A stretch of DNA of 64,000 nucleotides from Lycocorax pyrrhopterus obiensis (lineage: Eukaryota; Chordata; Aves; Passeriformes; Paradisaeidae): positions 30,107,629 to 30,171,628 of the forward strand of contig JACSVZ010000006.1 of assembly GCA_014706295.1 (NCBI GenBank), in the 5' to 3' direction. The notes under the pieces were generated by a model. The model made no database searches. It was not told the DNA's origin and was given only the letters and a program-made list of their open reading frames with translations. The position numbers were made by a program, and so were the translations under genes. Positions 37,550 to 50,972 of the stretch are shown here, piece after piece. Every line of letters begins with the position of its first letter. Position 1 is the stretch's first letter.

Positions 37550-38620
37550 GCTCCTGAAAGGCGCCTCGGGAAATAGATCCAGCAAGCGTCAAAGGGCGTT
37601 TGGGAGGCGCTCCTCCCGCCTCCCAGCGCAAAGCCAGGGCAGGCACGCACCCGCCCGCAGGCTCGGCCGTATGGAGCTGCGGGGAAAATTGTTTCTGAGG
37701 GCGGATCATTCGTGAACCCCCCACCAGCGCTATTCGAGTGCAGAACATGAAAGCACTCGGGGCAAAGCAAGGTTAGAGAAGCCCGTGGTTGCTGGGAATG
37801 AGAAGTGGGAGAGCGTCGCGGGTGAGACGCCAATGGTCGGTCCCGCGGAGGTGCAGCGGTCTGTGAGGACGGGGGCAGCGGGGCTGTCTGTACAGGCTCT
37901 GAGACCGCGGCGCCGGGGCTGACCGGCCTCCCTTCCCCGGGGCAGACGGCGGGGAACGCGGCCCGACCCTTTAAGGAAGACAGCCATCCCTGCTACCCCC
38001 CCGCGCCGCTCAGCTGAGCGGAGACTCCTAAAGGGAGGAGAAGAGAGAGGGCGGGCAGGGGGTCGGCAGGGTGGGGTTTGCCGGCCCGCACGTGTGGGAA
38101 GGCCGGGCATAGGGGCTCCCTGAGGGGAGGAGCGCCCCGGCTTCGGCTGCCGAGAGAATCCCGCCGCTGCCAGCGCAGCTGCGCGCAGCCCGGAGCCGCC
38201 GCAGGGAGCCGTGCTCGGGCCGCGTAAGTGGCTCCCCTCTGCCGCCTTCCCTTCCTCGGGACCGGGTGGGCAAGGGCTTGGAGGAAGCGCAGCTGCCGGG
38301 GGCTCTCGGCTGGCGTGGACGTGGTGGGGAGGGCTCTCAAGTGCCAGGTGCAGCGAGGCCGCTGTGGGAGGGGCCCTGATGCCCCCTGGCTCCCAGCAGT
38401 TGTTCCTGGCATCGGGTGGCGTACGCGGGGAGCCGAGCAAAGGAGTTCTCTGCTGCCTTTTAAAGTCCGCCGTCGGGAAAACGGCGCTGGCGTTCCCCCG
38501 CTGGCGCTGGTGGCCGTCGCTCCAGCGCTGGGCTGCTGCAGCCGGGGAGCGCGGGGTTGGATGTGGCACCCGTGGGTGTCGGGCACAAGGGGAAAGGCCC
38601 TTGAGGGCTCCTGGGCGGCA
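37550..38620 (+). promoter_or_regulatory. CpG island: candidate promoter of downstream plus-strand gene (SLC7A2 by gene order)
   Basis: A second long CpG-rich island, about 20 kb from the MTMR7 island and flanked by AT-rich sequence. It holds a CCAAT box in GACGCCAATGG (37830-37834), a GC box GGGCGGG (38049-38055), further GC-rich elements and a consensus splice donor CCGC|GTAAGTGG at 38224. No TATA box is evident. Vertebrate gene order places SLC7A2 next to MTMR7, head to head, so this is its likely promoter. That is an inference, because no coding exon is present to prove it. Confidence 0.7.
38100..38223 (+). other. Candidate non-coding first exon (start unknown) of downstream gene
   Basis: The 3' boundary is the strong donor GTAAGTGG at 38224; the 5' boundary shown is a placeholder inside the CpG island. 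The segment has no ATG-initiated frame that looks conserved, which fits a non-coding leader exon; mammalian SLC7A2 also starts with untranslated sequence. A weaker alternative donor (GACAG|GTAAAA) follows at 38692. Expression data would be needed to fix the transcription start. Confidence 0.4.
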
Positions 38621-40307
38621 CGTGTGGGACATTGTTTGCTGGTCCTGGGGGAGCATTTGCTGCTGCTGTAAAGGTTTGGAGGCGTCGACAGGTAAAACGC
38701 CCCTCCTTGGGTTTCTGACAAGGTCGCTCAAGGCACTAACTTTACCTGGAGGTGCTGTCCGTGCAGGTGTTACCGTGCAGGGGTTTACTGACTCAAAGCA
38801 CACAGTCGCAGTGCAACCCTAGTTCGTCAGTGCGTTTTGGGAAGTTGGGGAAATCACACTTCAGTGGAGAGCCTGAAGTGGGTGCAGGTCCCTAACTGTG
38901 GTAAAACGAATTTAGGAAATGTAAGATTGCTCCTTTCTGCCAACTTTGCATGTTTAAATGTAGAAATGTGTTTGAAGTATATATGAGCCTACATATAATG
39001 CAACTGACAGCTGGAGAAAACTAGTCCAGTAAAATAAGTTTAAAGTTTAAGGTAACAGAAGCAGGAGAACATAATCCTTCCATTTAAAGTACTTGGTATC
39101 AGATGAGATTTGTGATACCATGTTTGGATGGTAGAGCGTTATCAATCTGACGCAGGGTCTGGGTGAACTCCATTAATTTGGCTGAATTACATTAGTTTTG
39201 GGGAAGTGGGGGTATCACACCACTTTAGTTCTGACAGCACATGTAGTTTCTGCTGATTTTTATGTTGGTGCTTAACACATCATTCCAGCAACTTACCTGT
39301 GAAAGGAAAAGAAGTTTCCTGAAGTTTGGCCTAAGGTGTGAAGGGACTTTCTTCCAGCCTACCCTCTGCTTCAAGTATGTTAATACCCAAAATTATTTTA
39401 GAAGCTTTCCAACTTTTGTCTTTATATTCCTCCTATTAAAATCAAAACAAATACATTGTGAGGCATTCGGATGTTTCAGAGATGGTGGAGGTAAGACAAG
39501 GGATCATGGCATATAGGACTTGTATATATTGAAACAAGCTGATGGTAGTTTGTTTATGCTAGAAAGACAAAACACATGCTATAAAAAGTTCCTGTAGACA
39601 CTGTGCAGACTCAGTACACGGTGGGTCTTGGATTAGAATTTGGATTACCCACTGTGGAAAATGTTTTGAGTTCTGGTTTGTGTTACCTAATGGCATTAAA
39701 ACATCGACAGTAAAAATAGGCATAAGACATACAAAAACTAAACTTGTTTTCATTGCCATCTATAATGTACTACATACTCAGACAGAAAAAGACATGGTGC
39801 CTGCCTGCCCTGCTGCTGTAAGCAGATTTCCATGGCTGCAATTGATTTCATTTGGCTCTACCCCTGTCCATACAGTTCTTCTAAACCCCAGTGCACTGGG
39901 TTCTGATACAAATTGGCACAGAAATGAAACAACCCCACAGAGACATAAGTAGCCATATTGATATCTTATGAAAAGTGCAGTGATGTTCTGTATGAATGGC
40001 ATGCATTTTTACTCTTTTGCCACATGTCGTGATGAAGGTTATTTGTGCGTGGAGTAATCTTCTGTCTAAGTGATGGTACTAAAATGCAACTTCGATTCTT
40101 CAGATGTGGATGAAAACTGGCACTTTTTGAAGTTTTAATGCAATGAGTTTTGATCCTGAGGTTCAGTATGTGTGCATGCATAAATGGTCTGACCAAGGTT
40201 CCTGACCTCGGTAGAAATGTACTTGATAAGATGCATGACAAGGTAGCTGTTTCTAGCTTTATACACACTTACAGATTAAATCAAAATTAGTTTCAGCTTT
40301 TTTATTA

Positions 40308-40426
40308 GTCATAGGATCACAGAATATCCTGAGTTGGGAGGGACCCACAAGGATCATCAAAGTCCACCTCCTGGCCCTGCACAGGACAGCCCCAAAAATC
40401 ACACCATGTGCCTGAAAGCATTGTGT
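40308..40426 (-). mobile_element. CR1 LINE 3' fragment
   Basis: Starts at ATAGGATCACAGAATATCCT and continues GGGAGGGACCCACAAGGATC to CATGTGCCTGAAAGCATTG. It is the same CR1 subfamily as 36476-37027 and close to its consensus, but truncated after about 120 bp. Within the putative first intron of the downstream gene. Confidence 0.9.
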
Positions 40427-43400
40427 TAATAAATTAATGTACTTAGCATATTTTAGTTAGGGATCTTTTCATGCCATATAGCCAAAGGTGTAGAAAGCTA
40501 GCAATGCCATTTTAATGCCTATTTGTGGCTTTAAAGCAGAACTTCATGCATTCATATTAGCTTTTTCCATACTAAGATATTAAAAATTATTTTATACATT
40601 GCTGAAATTATTAAAAAGTATACAGAAATACTTGGAGTCATGTTTCTGTGTCTGTAAATTTTCATGTGTCTGAAAGTGTCCATCTTCACGATACCTTTGC
40701 CATTTAGCACATTGCCCTTGATCCCTCAGTGTCATGATACAATTCTGATCCTCAGGCTTCTCAATCCTTTGTCCTTTTGTTTGTTCTCCAGTTGGGCAGA
40801 GCTTCATCCCACTGGTTTAGTAGCTGAGAAATTTAGTGTTGGTAAGTCAGCTGACAGAGCCCTTGGAAGCAAACAGTTGAGCTTTCAGAAAAAGACAAAT
40901 GTGTCCTCCTCTCTGCTGGGAAAAGCATTTGTATAAGTGATCTGCCACTGCAACTCCAGTGAGAGTTATAAAGGTTACTAGTAAAAGTGGCTTCTGGGAC
41001 TCCTGAGTTTAGTCATTGCTGGCAATCATCCAAGATCCATGGTATTATCTTGCCTGGTCTCAAAATTCTCGTTTATCTGAGTGGACATAGTCCAAGGAAA
41101 AGATCATTTAGAAATGCACCGAATGTTGTCATTGTCTTCACGAGTTCCTGCAAAGGATTGCATATGTGTGGAATGAGAGATTTCTGAATGGATGTAGGAT
41201 ACTGATGGGAAATGTGATTGACCACAGGATGAGCTCAGGACATCTTGTTCTACACACAACTGGAGAAGAAATTACCTCGAATAAAGCATTCTCTTTGCAA
41301 GATGATTGTTGCAGGTCTCTTAATGCCAATATATGGTCTACAGCAGTTACATACATGAATATCCCTCTTTCTCACTTGACCATGAACTGAACCCTTGTAG
41401 AAATGAGGGTGGGCAGGTTGTGACGGTCTAAAAAATTGATAGTTTAATGGCTGTTTTCGAGCCTGTGTTTATTGACTGTGGAGAGGTGCTACTGGAATAG
41501 CATACATAGACAATTGTCATATCTTTCTTAACTGTGGCTATAAAGATTCTGTCCTAGACTGCATAGACTCCCAAATATATGTGTGATGGTTGTGAATATA
41601 TGTAAGCAGCCCCCCAACAACTGTTATGAAGAATTAAGCAACAAAGTGGAGTAGAATATTTTATGTTTAAACTCAATAACAGAGGTCCTCACAAATAAAG
41701 TATATCTCCATTCACATATCGTAAAGGTAATAGAATCTCAAAGACAGATGGAGCCTCTCAAAATCTTGCCCAGACAGTAATGAACTTTTGAATAGTATGG
41801 AATAGTAACACCACAGCTCTGATGACAGCATCTGCTCTAGTTTTGGTTATGGCTTCTAGAAACCTTATCTAAAACTAAATTACATAAAAATCCAGGCCAT
41901 AGGATGACTTCCACAGCACTTACTTTGGAAGTGTATAGTCTCTCATTAGTGTCTGAATGGCTGCATGTGACTGACAAGTAGAAGTAAACCAGCCACACAG
42001 GAAAAAAATCAAGGAAACAATCCTATGTAAACCATCACATTATCATCATGCTTGTTCACTGGCTCTGGTTCTCCCCTTTCACTTTTGCAATTACCTTTTC
42101 CTGTCACACCCAGTAGTTAATGTAGGTGACCCAAAAGACCTCCATGCAGTTGCTAGAGAAGGGTGGGTTTTGGTGCCCTCAGCTCCCTGTGACAACTCAT
42201 CAGAAATGCAGTGGAGTGCTCACAACATCTGCTGTTTCTGATAAGTAATCAAAGCAGGCAGAGAGGCAATGTTGGTGATTCAGTGTTATGCTGTAGTTCC
42301 CTCTATCACTAATCACAGGGTAGTTTTGCCTCTTTGTGGTGGTAACATCAGTTTTCAGAGTTTTCTTGCATTTTTGTTCTCACTAAATGACCTCATGTCT
42401 TAAAATTACTTTGTCAGATGTACTACCAGAGAGGGATGATTACATTAATCCAATTTACTGGTTACTGGAATTTTTGTGAATTTATCTGTTGTAGCAAGGT
42501 TACAAAACATAGAAAGGTGTCAACTGGCAAAATAAACTGCAAACTGCAAATAAATAAACTTCTGCAGGGAGCTTAACTAGGAAACATTTGTCAGTTGAGA
42601 TTGGACTGAAGGAAAATACAAACTGTACCAAGTGATTTTGACAGATTTTTCTTCCATCATCTGTATTTACTATACAAATTTACTTCACCTGTGCTTTTTG
42701 CTTTCCAGAATATTTTTCTTTGAGAAATGTATGGAATAAATTTATTTTTGCTTTAAAGAACATGATGTTTTAGGTGACTTTTTTAAGGGGAGGGAGTTGG
42801 ATTCAGTGCAATCTAATCTTCATTTCCTTTACTGTAGTAACAGTGAATGATGTGGATAAGCTGTTCTATAGCCCTGTGAATTCATGTAGCTGATCTCTGC
42901 TCCTTGCCCATTTTGTTTGAGGTTAGTTAATTCTTGGCCTGGAGTTGGATTGCAAGCTGCTTGACAACATGGGAAAGCGATTGTGCTTATTTTATTTTGT
43001 TTGTGCAGTACCATGCAGATTGTGGTTATGGAATAAATAATAATTGAAACGGAATTTAGAAGGGATTATTTTTGTCCTTTATTCAGTTTCCTCAGACTGA
43101 GAAACATCTCTATATTATTTAAGGGAATTGGAACATTTGGATATCGTCAAGATATCTGATTACTCCCATGAGGACCTAAATTAATTATTCTGAATACACT
43201 GTTTATGAATTATTTGGTCTACTATTGATTTTATTTTGCCCTCGAATGTTTTTGGACTCTCATGCAGTTGAGAGAAAACAATGGGATGTGACTTGCCGTG
43301 AAAGACTTTCAGCACTGTGAATTAGATGAAAGTCTTGTGGATATATAGAATTAGCACGCATGTGTGATTCGTTTCAAAGGTACAGTGCTTCAGTGTGCTT

Positions 43401-44982
43401 TTTGGAAGCAGTAGTTTAGATGATTAGGCAATAATTTTGATCCTTGTAATAACAGTCTAAGGTTTAAAGTAGTGGTAAGTATTTGAGTACAATCAGTTTC
43501 AGGATTTAGTTGCTCCATTCTTGCTGCAAGGATTTGAAGAGAGGGAGAACTTTTTAGGATAGTACTGAAGAAGTATCTTGAAACATCAGGTTTGTTATGT
43601 GCCATAATATGTGCATAGTAATTTATATGTTCTGTGGTTGTTGTTTTTCCTCAGCAATATGTTTTTAGAAAATCTTGATGCCTTATCTCTATGTACTGTT
43701 TACCAACCTGTACCCACGCTCTTTCTTTACAAAGACTCAAGGAGGGGCCCTGGGCACTTTCTGATAAAGAGGGGCTGTTCTACAGGCATAACAAGGCCTC
43801 ATCCTGAGTAAAGAGGGAAGTCTTGAGCTGGAGGCCTGTTGTAGAAGGTACCTCCTACATCTGTGAATTTGGTTTTTTAAAAAAAAATATTTTTCAATAA
43901 GGCATGAGTATGCACTAGGTAAATTGCTATGCTGGCAAACTAGTGAGAGAAAAATTGCACTTATCTCAAACTAGATCAGTAAAAAGATTCAATATTAAGA
44001 ATTCAAATATATTAATTACCAAGAAGTACATGGTGCTTGGTTAAAAATACTATGAAATTTGCAATTATAATATTCACTGTCAGATAGAGAAGTCCAGAGA
44101 AATAGAAATTAGTGTTTCTTAAAACACCATCTATGGGTAGACTTCCTGTTTTATCAAACAGACCTGTTTTGAAGTTTTCATTGTTTTAAGGTAGCCCGTG
44201 TACCTGTCCTTGCCATCCTTTGACAAATATCTTATCCTTTCTGTTAGTTTTATGCAGTACCCCAAACCCAAATTGGCCTGAATAGTTATTATGAAAAAAG
44301 ATTAAAATATCTCCCAAGGAAGCCTCAAAGGTGAGTTGCTGTTCCTCATATTCTCAGAGTGCTGTTTTTGCTGTTTCTCAGCTTCTTTTTCAGTGCAGTA
44401 GAGACTGCTATACTTCATGTTTGCATCAGTTTGTATAGAATAGCTTTATGGTTTTCTGCTCCGGGAAATACATGGTTGGTGCAACACAACATCTAGGAAA
44501 ATAATGAGAGAGGCCATTGGATTTGAAAGATCTCTTGGAGTGCATGGAGGTGGAGCAGTGGCAAACTTGTGTTGTGCCAGTTACATGAGAAAAAAGAATA
44601 CTCTGAGGTTCTCTGTGGTAGTTGTAGATGAGATGCTGCATAGAGAAGCAATGGTGCTTCACATGGTGTTTGCTCCTGAGAGTTTGAACAGGTTTGTTTA
44701 AGACGTGGTAGATCCAGATCACCTGAGAGCTTTAGGTTTTCAGTCACATTCTTCATAAATTCTCGTGCTGCATAGAAGTTAGGTTATGCACCATATCAGG
44801 TCTATGGAAAATTACAGGAAAATTGAATGTATTATAAGTAAAACATTCAGAGCTGGGTTGCTTACATATTCTCAGAACACTAGGAAGAAGACCTTACTTT
44901 GTGGTCTTTGGTTTTACTCTTGCTGACCTGCTATCAGAAATTTCCTTAACAACAAAATAAATAGGTTAGAACAATCCCACAG

Positions 44983-45042
44983 TGGACACTAAAATTATTT
45001 AACTGCATACTTTGGACACCAAAATTATTTAAATGCATAGTT
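44983..45042. repeat. 30-bp tandem duplication
   Basis: TGGACACTAAAATTATTTAA and TGGACACCAAAATTATTTAA head two adjacent 30-bp units (44983-45012, 45013-45042); the first 27 bases differ at two positions. Two copies only. Confidence 0.9.
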
Positions 45043-48000
45043 CTGCGGGAGTGACTTGTTCATAAGTATGTTTTATTTGCAAAGTGTTGTGACTTCACAA
45101 TTGATGTGTTCTCTGTTTCTTCCATTATTGAGTATATTTTATTATCTAAAAACAATACAGAGTGGAAAATTGCTTCCTAACTAGCAACAATAATTATTTT
45201 ATTTTGCTCAAGTGCATGACAGTCACACCAGAACCTGAGTTCATGGGTGCTCTAGGCCAGGATCATCATGCAGACTAATCTGTGATCTTCTGCTGCCCTC
45301 TCCAAACACATGTACTCCCAAAAATCATGTATTTGGATGTTACGGCTTATTTTTATTGTAGGTTTTGCAATTACCATATGTTATTAATATATGACTTCCC
45401 TAGCAGTCTTGCTTTTTGTTCATTTCTCCATGTCTGCTTAGTTTTTCCTGCTCTCTTTTGAATGTCCAGCCTCTGAAATGGTATAATCTTTTTTCTGAGA
45501 ATTATGTCAACCAGCTATTGCTGAGACTCCTTTACATTTTTAACGCAATTACAGTAAGTTCTCAGGAGTTAAAAAGTAGATGTTCATGTATCATTTGGAG
45601 ACATCCCATTTGTCCCATGAAAATGCACCTTTCATCATCATGGTAGAGCCTGATACTGAAAAATACTGTGTGGTGGCAGTTTATCATTTGCTGTGAGGTA
45701 GAATGAATGTCTTAGAGCAATGAGGGATTCATTGTGTGGATTTTGCATGGTAGAGAGAGAAGAAACTGAGAGGGAAAAATCAGCCGTGTAATGCACTTTC
45801 TCTAAGTGAAGGAAATCTGTTCTAATTGTCTCAACATTTTTTCCTTAGTGGAACAGTGCTTCTGAGTGTCCAGTCCAGAATGTTTTACAGTCTCCCATGC
45901 ACTGTCCAGATTTTAGAAACAGTTTATTAGACCGTTGAAATTTATTTTTTAATTTATGCATGTGTCTTATTCTGAAGCAATTAGTTTCAGTATCAGACTT
46001 AATAACCCCGTTCTGTATTTCTAATTGTCCCAGTTATAAACATTTACAAACCTTCATGCAATTTTACAGTACTCTGAAAAGCCTTCTATGGTGTTTAATT
46101 GCCTATATATTCCACTTCATTAGTTGTCTAAGCAAATAATTTTAGATTTGTATTAAATAAGAGGGGGTTTTTTCCTGTTTGACTGTTTTTCTGTCCTATA
46201 TGGTAACAGATGGGTTGCACTTAGTTCAATGAACCAGATGCAAAATGAGCAGAATTTGCAGTAAAATACTGTTTATGTTGCATTTTTGTTCACACACAAT
46301 AAATTAAGTCAGCTTTCTGATTATGTAAAGTGAATGTTTACACTCCTTCATTGAAATTAATTAAAATGTATCCACTATGCTCTGTGAAACAAGTAGTTTT
46401 CCAGGCCTGGATGAGCTCATAGGTACAATTTGTACATTTCTTACTGAAGCTGTGTCAGCATAAGGAACTCTTATGTTGTGCTCCCAGCTCCTATCTCTTG
46501 TTCCTGCTGCTGTAACCATCCCTCTGTGCCTGCACAGCTGTTTGTGGTTCTGTGCAATGAACTGGATTAGGAAACATTAATCTTTTTTCTTGGGATACTT
46601 TTGAATGAGGATCAGTTCCCTATTCCAGTTGGAATGGCCACACACATGGCTGTGCAGCCACACCTAAGGAACGGACACAGAGGAGAGAACAGACTGAGTA
46701 GTGTGAGCTGCTTCAGTTGTACCACCATTGGAAGAAACTATTCAATATGCTCCACATAGCTGTAAAGCATACTGTAATTTCTCTTACGCCCTCTGATTTT
46801 TGTCTTCCCTTCCTTTTAGACCATCTTTGTCACTGAAGAAAGCATTAGTTGAAAAACTTTGGCCATGACTGTGGTATCCCTCAAACTTTTGAAGTAAGTT
46901 TTTGCATTTAGAATCATTCTTTTCCTGCAACGAAGGAAGTTGTGTAGAGTTCAGTTCCATAGTTTTGTTCCTTTGAACTGGAGCTAAAGAAACTAATAAC
47001 TTCTCAAACAAGAAGATACCACTTACCAAGTGCATTTTTACTGATGCTCTTCTAGACTGGCTTGGTAAATGACTTGTGTGTGAAACAGTTCTGAATGAAG
47101 AATTTTGGATAGTTCCTACTTTTATTCTGCTGCATCCTTACTATAACTGTAGCTCCTCTATTGCATATTTGACCTGATTCTGATCTCTGTTTGGCATTGT
47201 AAATAGAGAATATTTCCACAGAACCAGTGAAATTACCAAAGTGGCAAATATCTTTCTTCTTCCCTCCCCATCCAAACACTATCTCAACTCCCATTTGCAT
47301 TTCTTAGCACACTATTATAAGCTGTCAGAATTTATTTAAAAATTTTTTTTCTTCAGAATTATTTCCTTGTTCTTTTTCATGAAAACAGGCAATATTACAG
47401 CATATTTGTCCAAACAGCTATGTGATGATTTGTACAAATTACTCTTGTAGAGGATGCTGAGTATGATAAGTATCTTCCTTTAATCTACGTAAAAGCAGTG
47501 AAATACAGTATTTTAGCTTGGCTGAAACCTAGCTAATAGAAGTGTGGTTTTCAGTGTTCTGTATGGTTTCTAAGGATTTGATAGCAGGCATTGCTGATAG
47601 CACACATTGCTGATAGCTGTTAGACAGTGAGTTGGCTTCATTGCAGCTGTTTACAAATGGCAGAAAGGCAGCAGAAAAACAGAGTGATATGAATGTTGCT
47701 CATAGTGTTCCGTGGAAGGGCAGCTTGGGGTGGCTGGAAAGAAACCTGGAACTGAAAGCGAAGAAGCTCTCCTGGTACTTTGATTCCTTCTATGTTCAGG
47801 GAAACAGGACTCTGGAAACACACAGCAGGGCATGTGAAATATGTGTCTTTGAATTTCATCACCTCGCTGGAGGAAACTGCAAACCGTTGAAAACATCATC
47901 TGAGTTGAAAGGGAAAGTTGGAGCAGTTGGAGACACGCTTCCGAGTGCTATGTGTAGAATCTTCTTTGATAGTAAACACCCCCTTGAAAACCCATCCAAA

Positions 48001-49617
48001 GGCTGAAGGAAGACCTGAAATGGTGGTATAAAGCAAGTTAATTCACAATGCTACTTCTGTGGTGTTCTCCTGCACAGCGTGTGGTGTCAGTATTCAATTC
48101 ATTTCACTGAACTTGGAATGGAATAAGACTTAAAGTAACTTTTGTAGCTGTTATTCTCTAAATATCTCTATTTCCTTAAGATGTACCAGTAATACTGTGT
48201 GCTGAACAACTGAATTGTCCCAGTTTACTTAAAATGGATTTGTCTTTTGCACGTGTTTCTACCAGTGATGGGATCGGATTTTACACATTGTTATGAGTCA
48301 TTCATCATCAGTGCTGCTGCAGTGTTACATTCTAGACTTTAATCTTGCCATTCAGACTGTCGTGGCCTTCCTTGAGAATTATCTTGTCCTTACTCAGAGT
48401 TATGGTTGCACCAAAAAGAGTTGAAATATTTTAAGTCTTGCCTACAGTAGTTAATCCTTCTCCATGTCTACCTTGCAGTAGTGCTGGTACAAGAACTTGT
48501 GCAGCTCTGTAGTCAATTCTATTGGGAAACCAGTCTGGTTCAAAATTGGATCAGTACCTACCCAGTGTTACTGTGGCTTCATTCCCCAGTTTAATTCACT
48601 TTTTTCAGCCACAGAAATATTCATGTTGGCCCAAGGGAAGAATGCAGGCGCAAGCATCCAGTTAGGGTACACCACTTATTTTGAAAATGCTGGCTTGAGG
48701 TTTTAGTTCCAACTGTGCTATAGCTGCTGCTGAAGCAATGGCAGCACAGAGCTTAGCTGTCTGATAAGCACCTTTATATTCAGGTGGGTTGCAGACCAGC
48801 CTGCAACTTTTGCACCTGAGCATTCAGTATTATCTGTGTGCAGTGGCAGTGTCTACTTCAGCAACTGGTGCAGCTCTGCAGGAATGAAGCTGTAGAGGAA
48901 AACTTCTGATGCAGTGGATTCACTGACCATGCCACTTACGTTTTGCTATGTGTGGGAGAATTGGGAGGACTTCAGGTTAGTTTTTGTCTGGTCCCACAGA
49001 CTGGATTTCCACTACCAGTTGGAGTATACTAGGTGCTGTTCTGGAATACATATCCAAATTTCCTTTAATACAAAAGGATGTCACAGAATTGCTCCATGGA
49101 GTGAACCAAGGCGCAGTGAATTGTCTGTATGACAGGAAAAATATCTTTCAAAATATGCATCTGAGCAAAAATGCCAGTGTAAACATGCCAAGGGTAACTC
49201 AGCTCTGCCTGTAGATGCTGCAGTCAGACTGTTGCACTGTGGTACCAATGGGGTTTTTGTTGTTGTACATGACTCTCCCATTCTTTCTGATTCCAGTTCA
49301 AAACTTCTTTCGGTGACACTCTTTCGGTGGCAGCTAGTCCCACCGTTGCTCTCCAAGCTCTGAGACTGATGCATTCATTCACTCTTTGTTGGTGGTAATG
49401 GTCAGATAAAAGATATTTTTCAGCACATTTTATCACCCATCTCTATCTACCCTGGCAGTATTCCATGAAAATTGAGCTAAGTATGACAACATGAAGTCTA
49501 AATCAAATAAAAGGTTTTTGGTTGGACTGTTCTTGGTGTGCACAGGTGTTCTTGTGAAATTTAGTACCCAAAGAAGGGAATTTCTTATTCCAGAATGACT
49601 GTGGATCTTCCGCTGAT

Positions 49618-49918
49618 GAAAACACAGAATCAGAATACCAGTTTGGAAGGGACTTCAAGGATCGTCTGGTCCAACCTTTCTTGGCAAAAGCACAGTCTAA
49701 ACAAGATGGCCCAGCACCCCATCCAGCTGAATCTTAACAGTATCCAACACTGGGGAATCCACCACTTCCCTGGGGAAGTTATTCCAATGGCTGAATGTTC
49801 TTGTGAAAAATTTTCCTCCTGTGTCTAATTGAAATCTCCCCAGGAATAACTTGTACCCCTTACCCCTTGTCTTTGCCATGTGACTCCATGCAGAAAGGGA
49901 GTATCCATCTCCGTGAGG
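49618..49918 (-). mobile_element. CR1 LINE 3' fragment (second subfamily)
   Basis: Reverse-oriented CR1 with AGTTTGGAAGGGACTTCAAG, TGGTCCAACCTTTCTTGGC, GGGGAATCCACCACTTCCCT and CTCCCCAGGAATAACTTGTA. The wording differs from the 36.5-kb copy and marks another CR1 subfamily. Similarity stops around 49918. Short reverse ORFs across it are relics. Confidence 0.9.
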
Positions 49919-50926
49919 CTTTGCCAAAAAGAGGAAAGTGTAAAGACAGTGCTTGAAAGTGTTGCATTTGCTGTGTAATGGAAAACATTGAATCCGAATA
50001 ATCTGCAAAGCACCAACGAAAGAAAGCTGAATGTATGCTTGGCAGATGAACTGTACTGACTGTTTCCATGCTTGTTTGGTCTTGTTTGACCAGCAATAGC
50101 TACACTGGCACTCCTTGGTATTTTGATAGTATCTTGGTATTTAGATAGATTTTCATATTCATTGTGCATCTGTAGGAAGACAGATGAACCCACCAACACA
50201 CGCACATTTCACCATTTAACTCCACTTTTCTCATACTATTGATTTTTCTTAGATTAAGCTCTAAGGCCTTGATTCTGAGTTGAGTATTACTGCAGTATGA
50301 ATAATCGCAGAGATATTTTTTATCTTAGCACAGTTGAAAAGTTTTTTGTTTCACTAACTGGGGCTCAAAGTATATTTATAGAGAGAATTGTGCCATGTGG
50401 CTACAATCTGTAGTAAATTCAAGTGCTTTTATAACAAAGCCCTAATTTTGAAAGGATTTCAGTCTTTTTGGTTATGCATAAATTTGAATTTCTGGATCGA
50501 GGATAAAGAATTAAGTATTTTTTTTACTTTTTAAAAGAAATAAATGCTGACTCTTCCTTTTCCTCCTGTTCTGGAGCTTAAATATCTTGGCAGCAGTGTT
50601 TGAAAAAGTTCTAGTTAAACTAGTTTTGGAAAATAGTTTGGCAGGCCACAGTGGAGTAAAGCCAAAGTATGTTAGATGTAAGTTTTAAAACCTAATTGTA
50701 AGCTAAAATTATACCTATGGTGGGAGAGAGTGATGTGCAACTCAAATATAGTATTTGGCTCTTCCCTCACCTCCTTTTTTCTTCTTTCTCCAGTTAGTCA
50801 AGCTATGCTAGACTGCTAGAAACAGTGCTCAGACTTCTCATGGATCCTACATTTCTTCTTCCTGAGCCTCAATCAGTGTAGACAGGAAATGACATAGTTA
50901 AGTAGCTCTTCAAAAAGTAGCTTATT

Positions 50927-50972
50927 TATCATATCATATATCATATCATATCGTATCGTATCATATATCATC
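50927..50972. repeat. ATATC-type pentanucleotide microsatellite
   Basis: Imperfect (ATATC)n: ATCATATCATATATCATATC then CGTATC variants. Two units carry CG in place of CA, and a two-base slip is present. Confidence 0.92.

Noticed and set aside
47632..48006. 124-codon plus-strand ORF
   Set aside because: It has no ATG at the stated beginning (it would begin at a TTG) and no homology that I recognise. Treated as chance.
49697..50205. Minus-strand ORFs of 103 and 126 codons
   Set aside because: They read through the CR1 fragment at 49618-49918 and its flank. They are relics, not a host gene.
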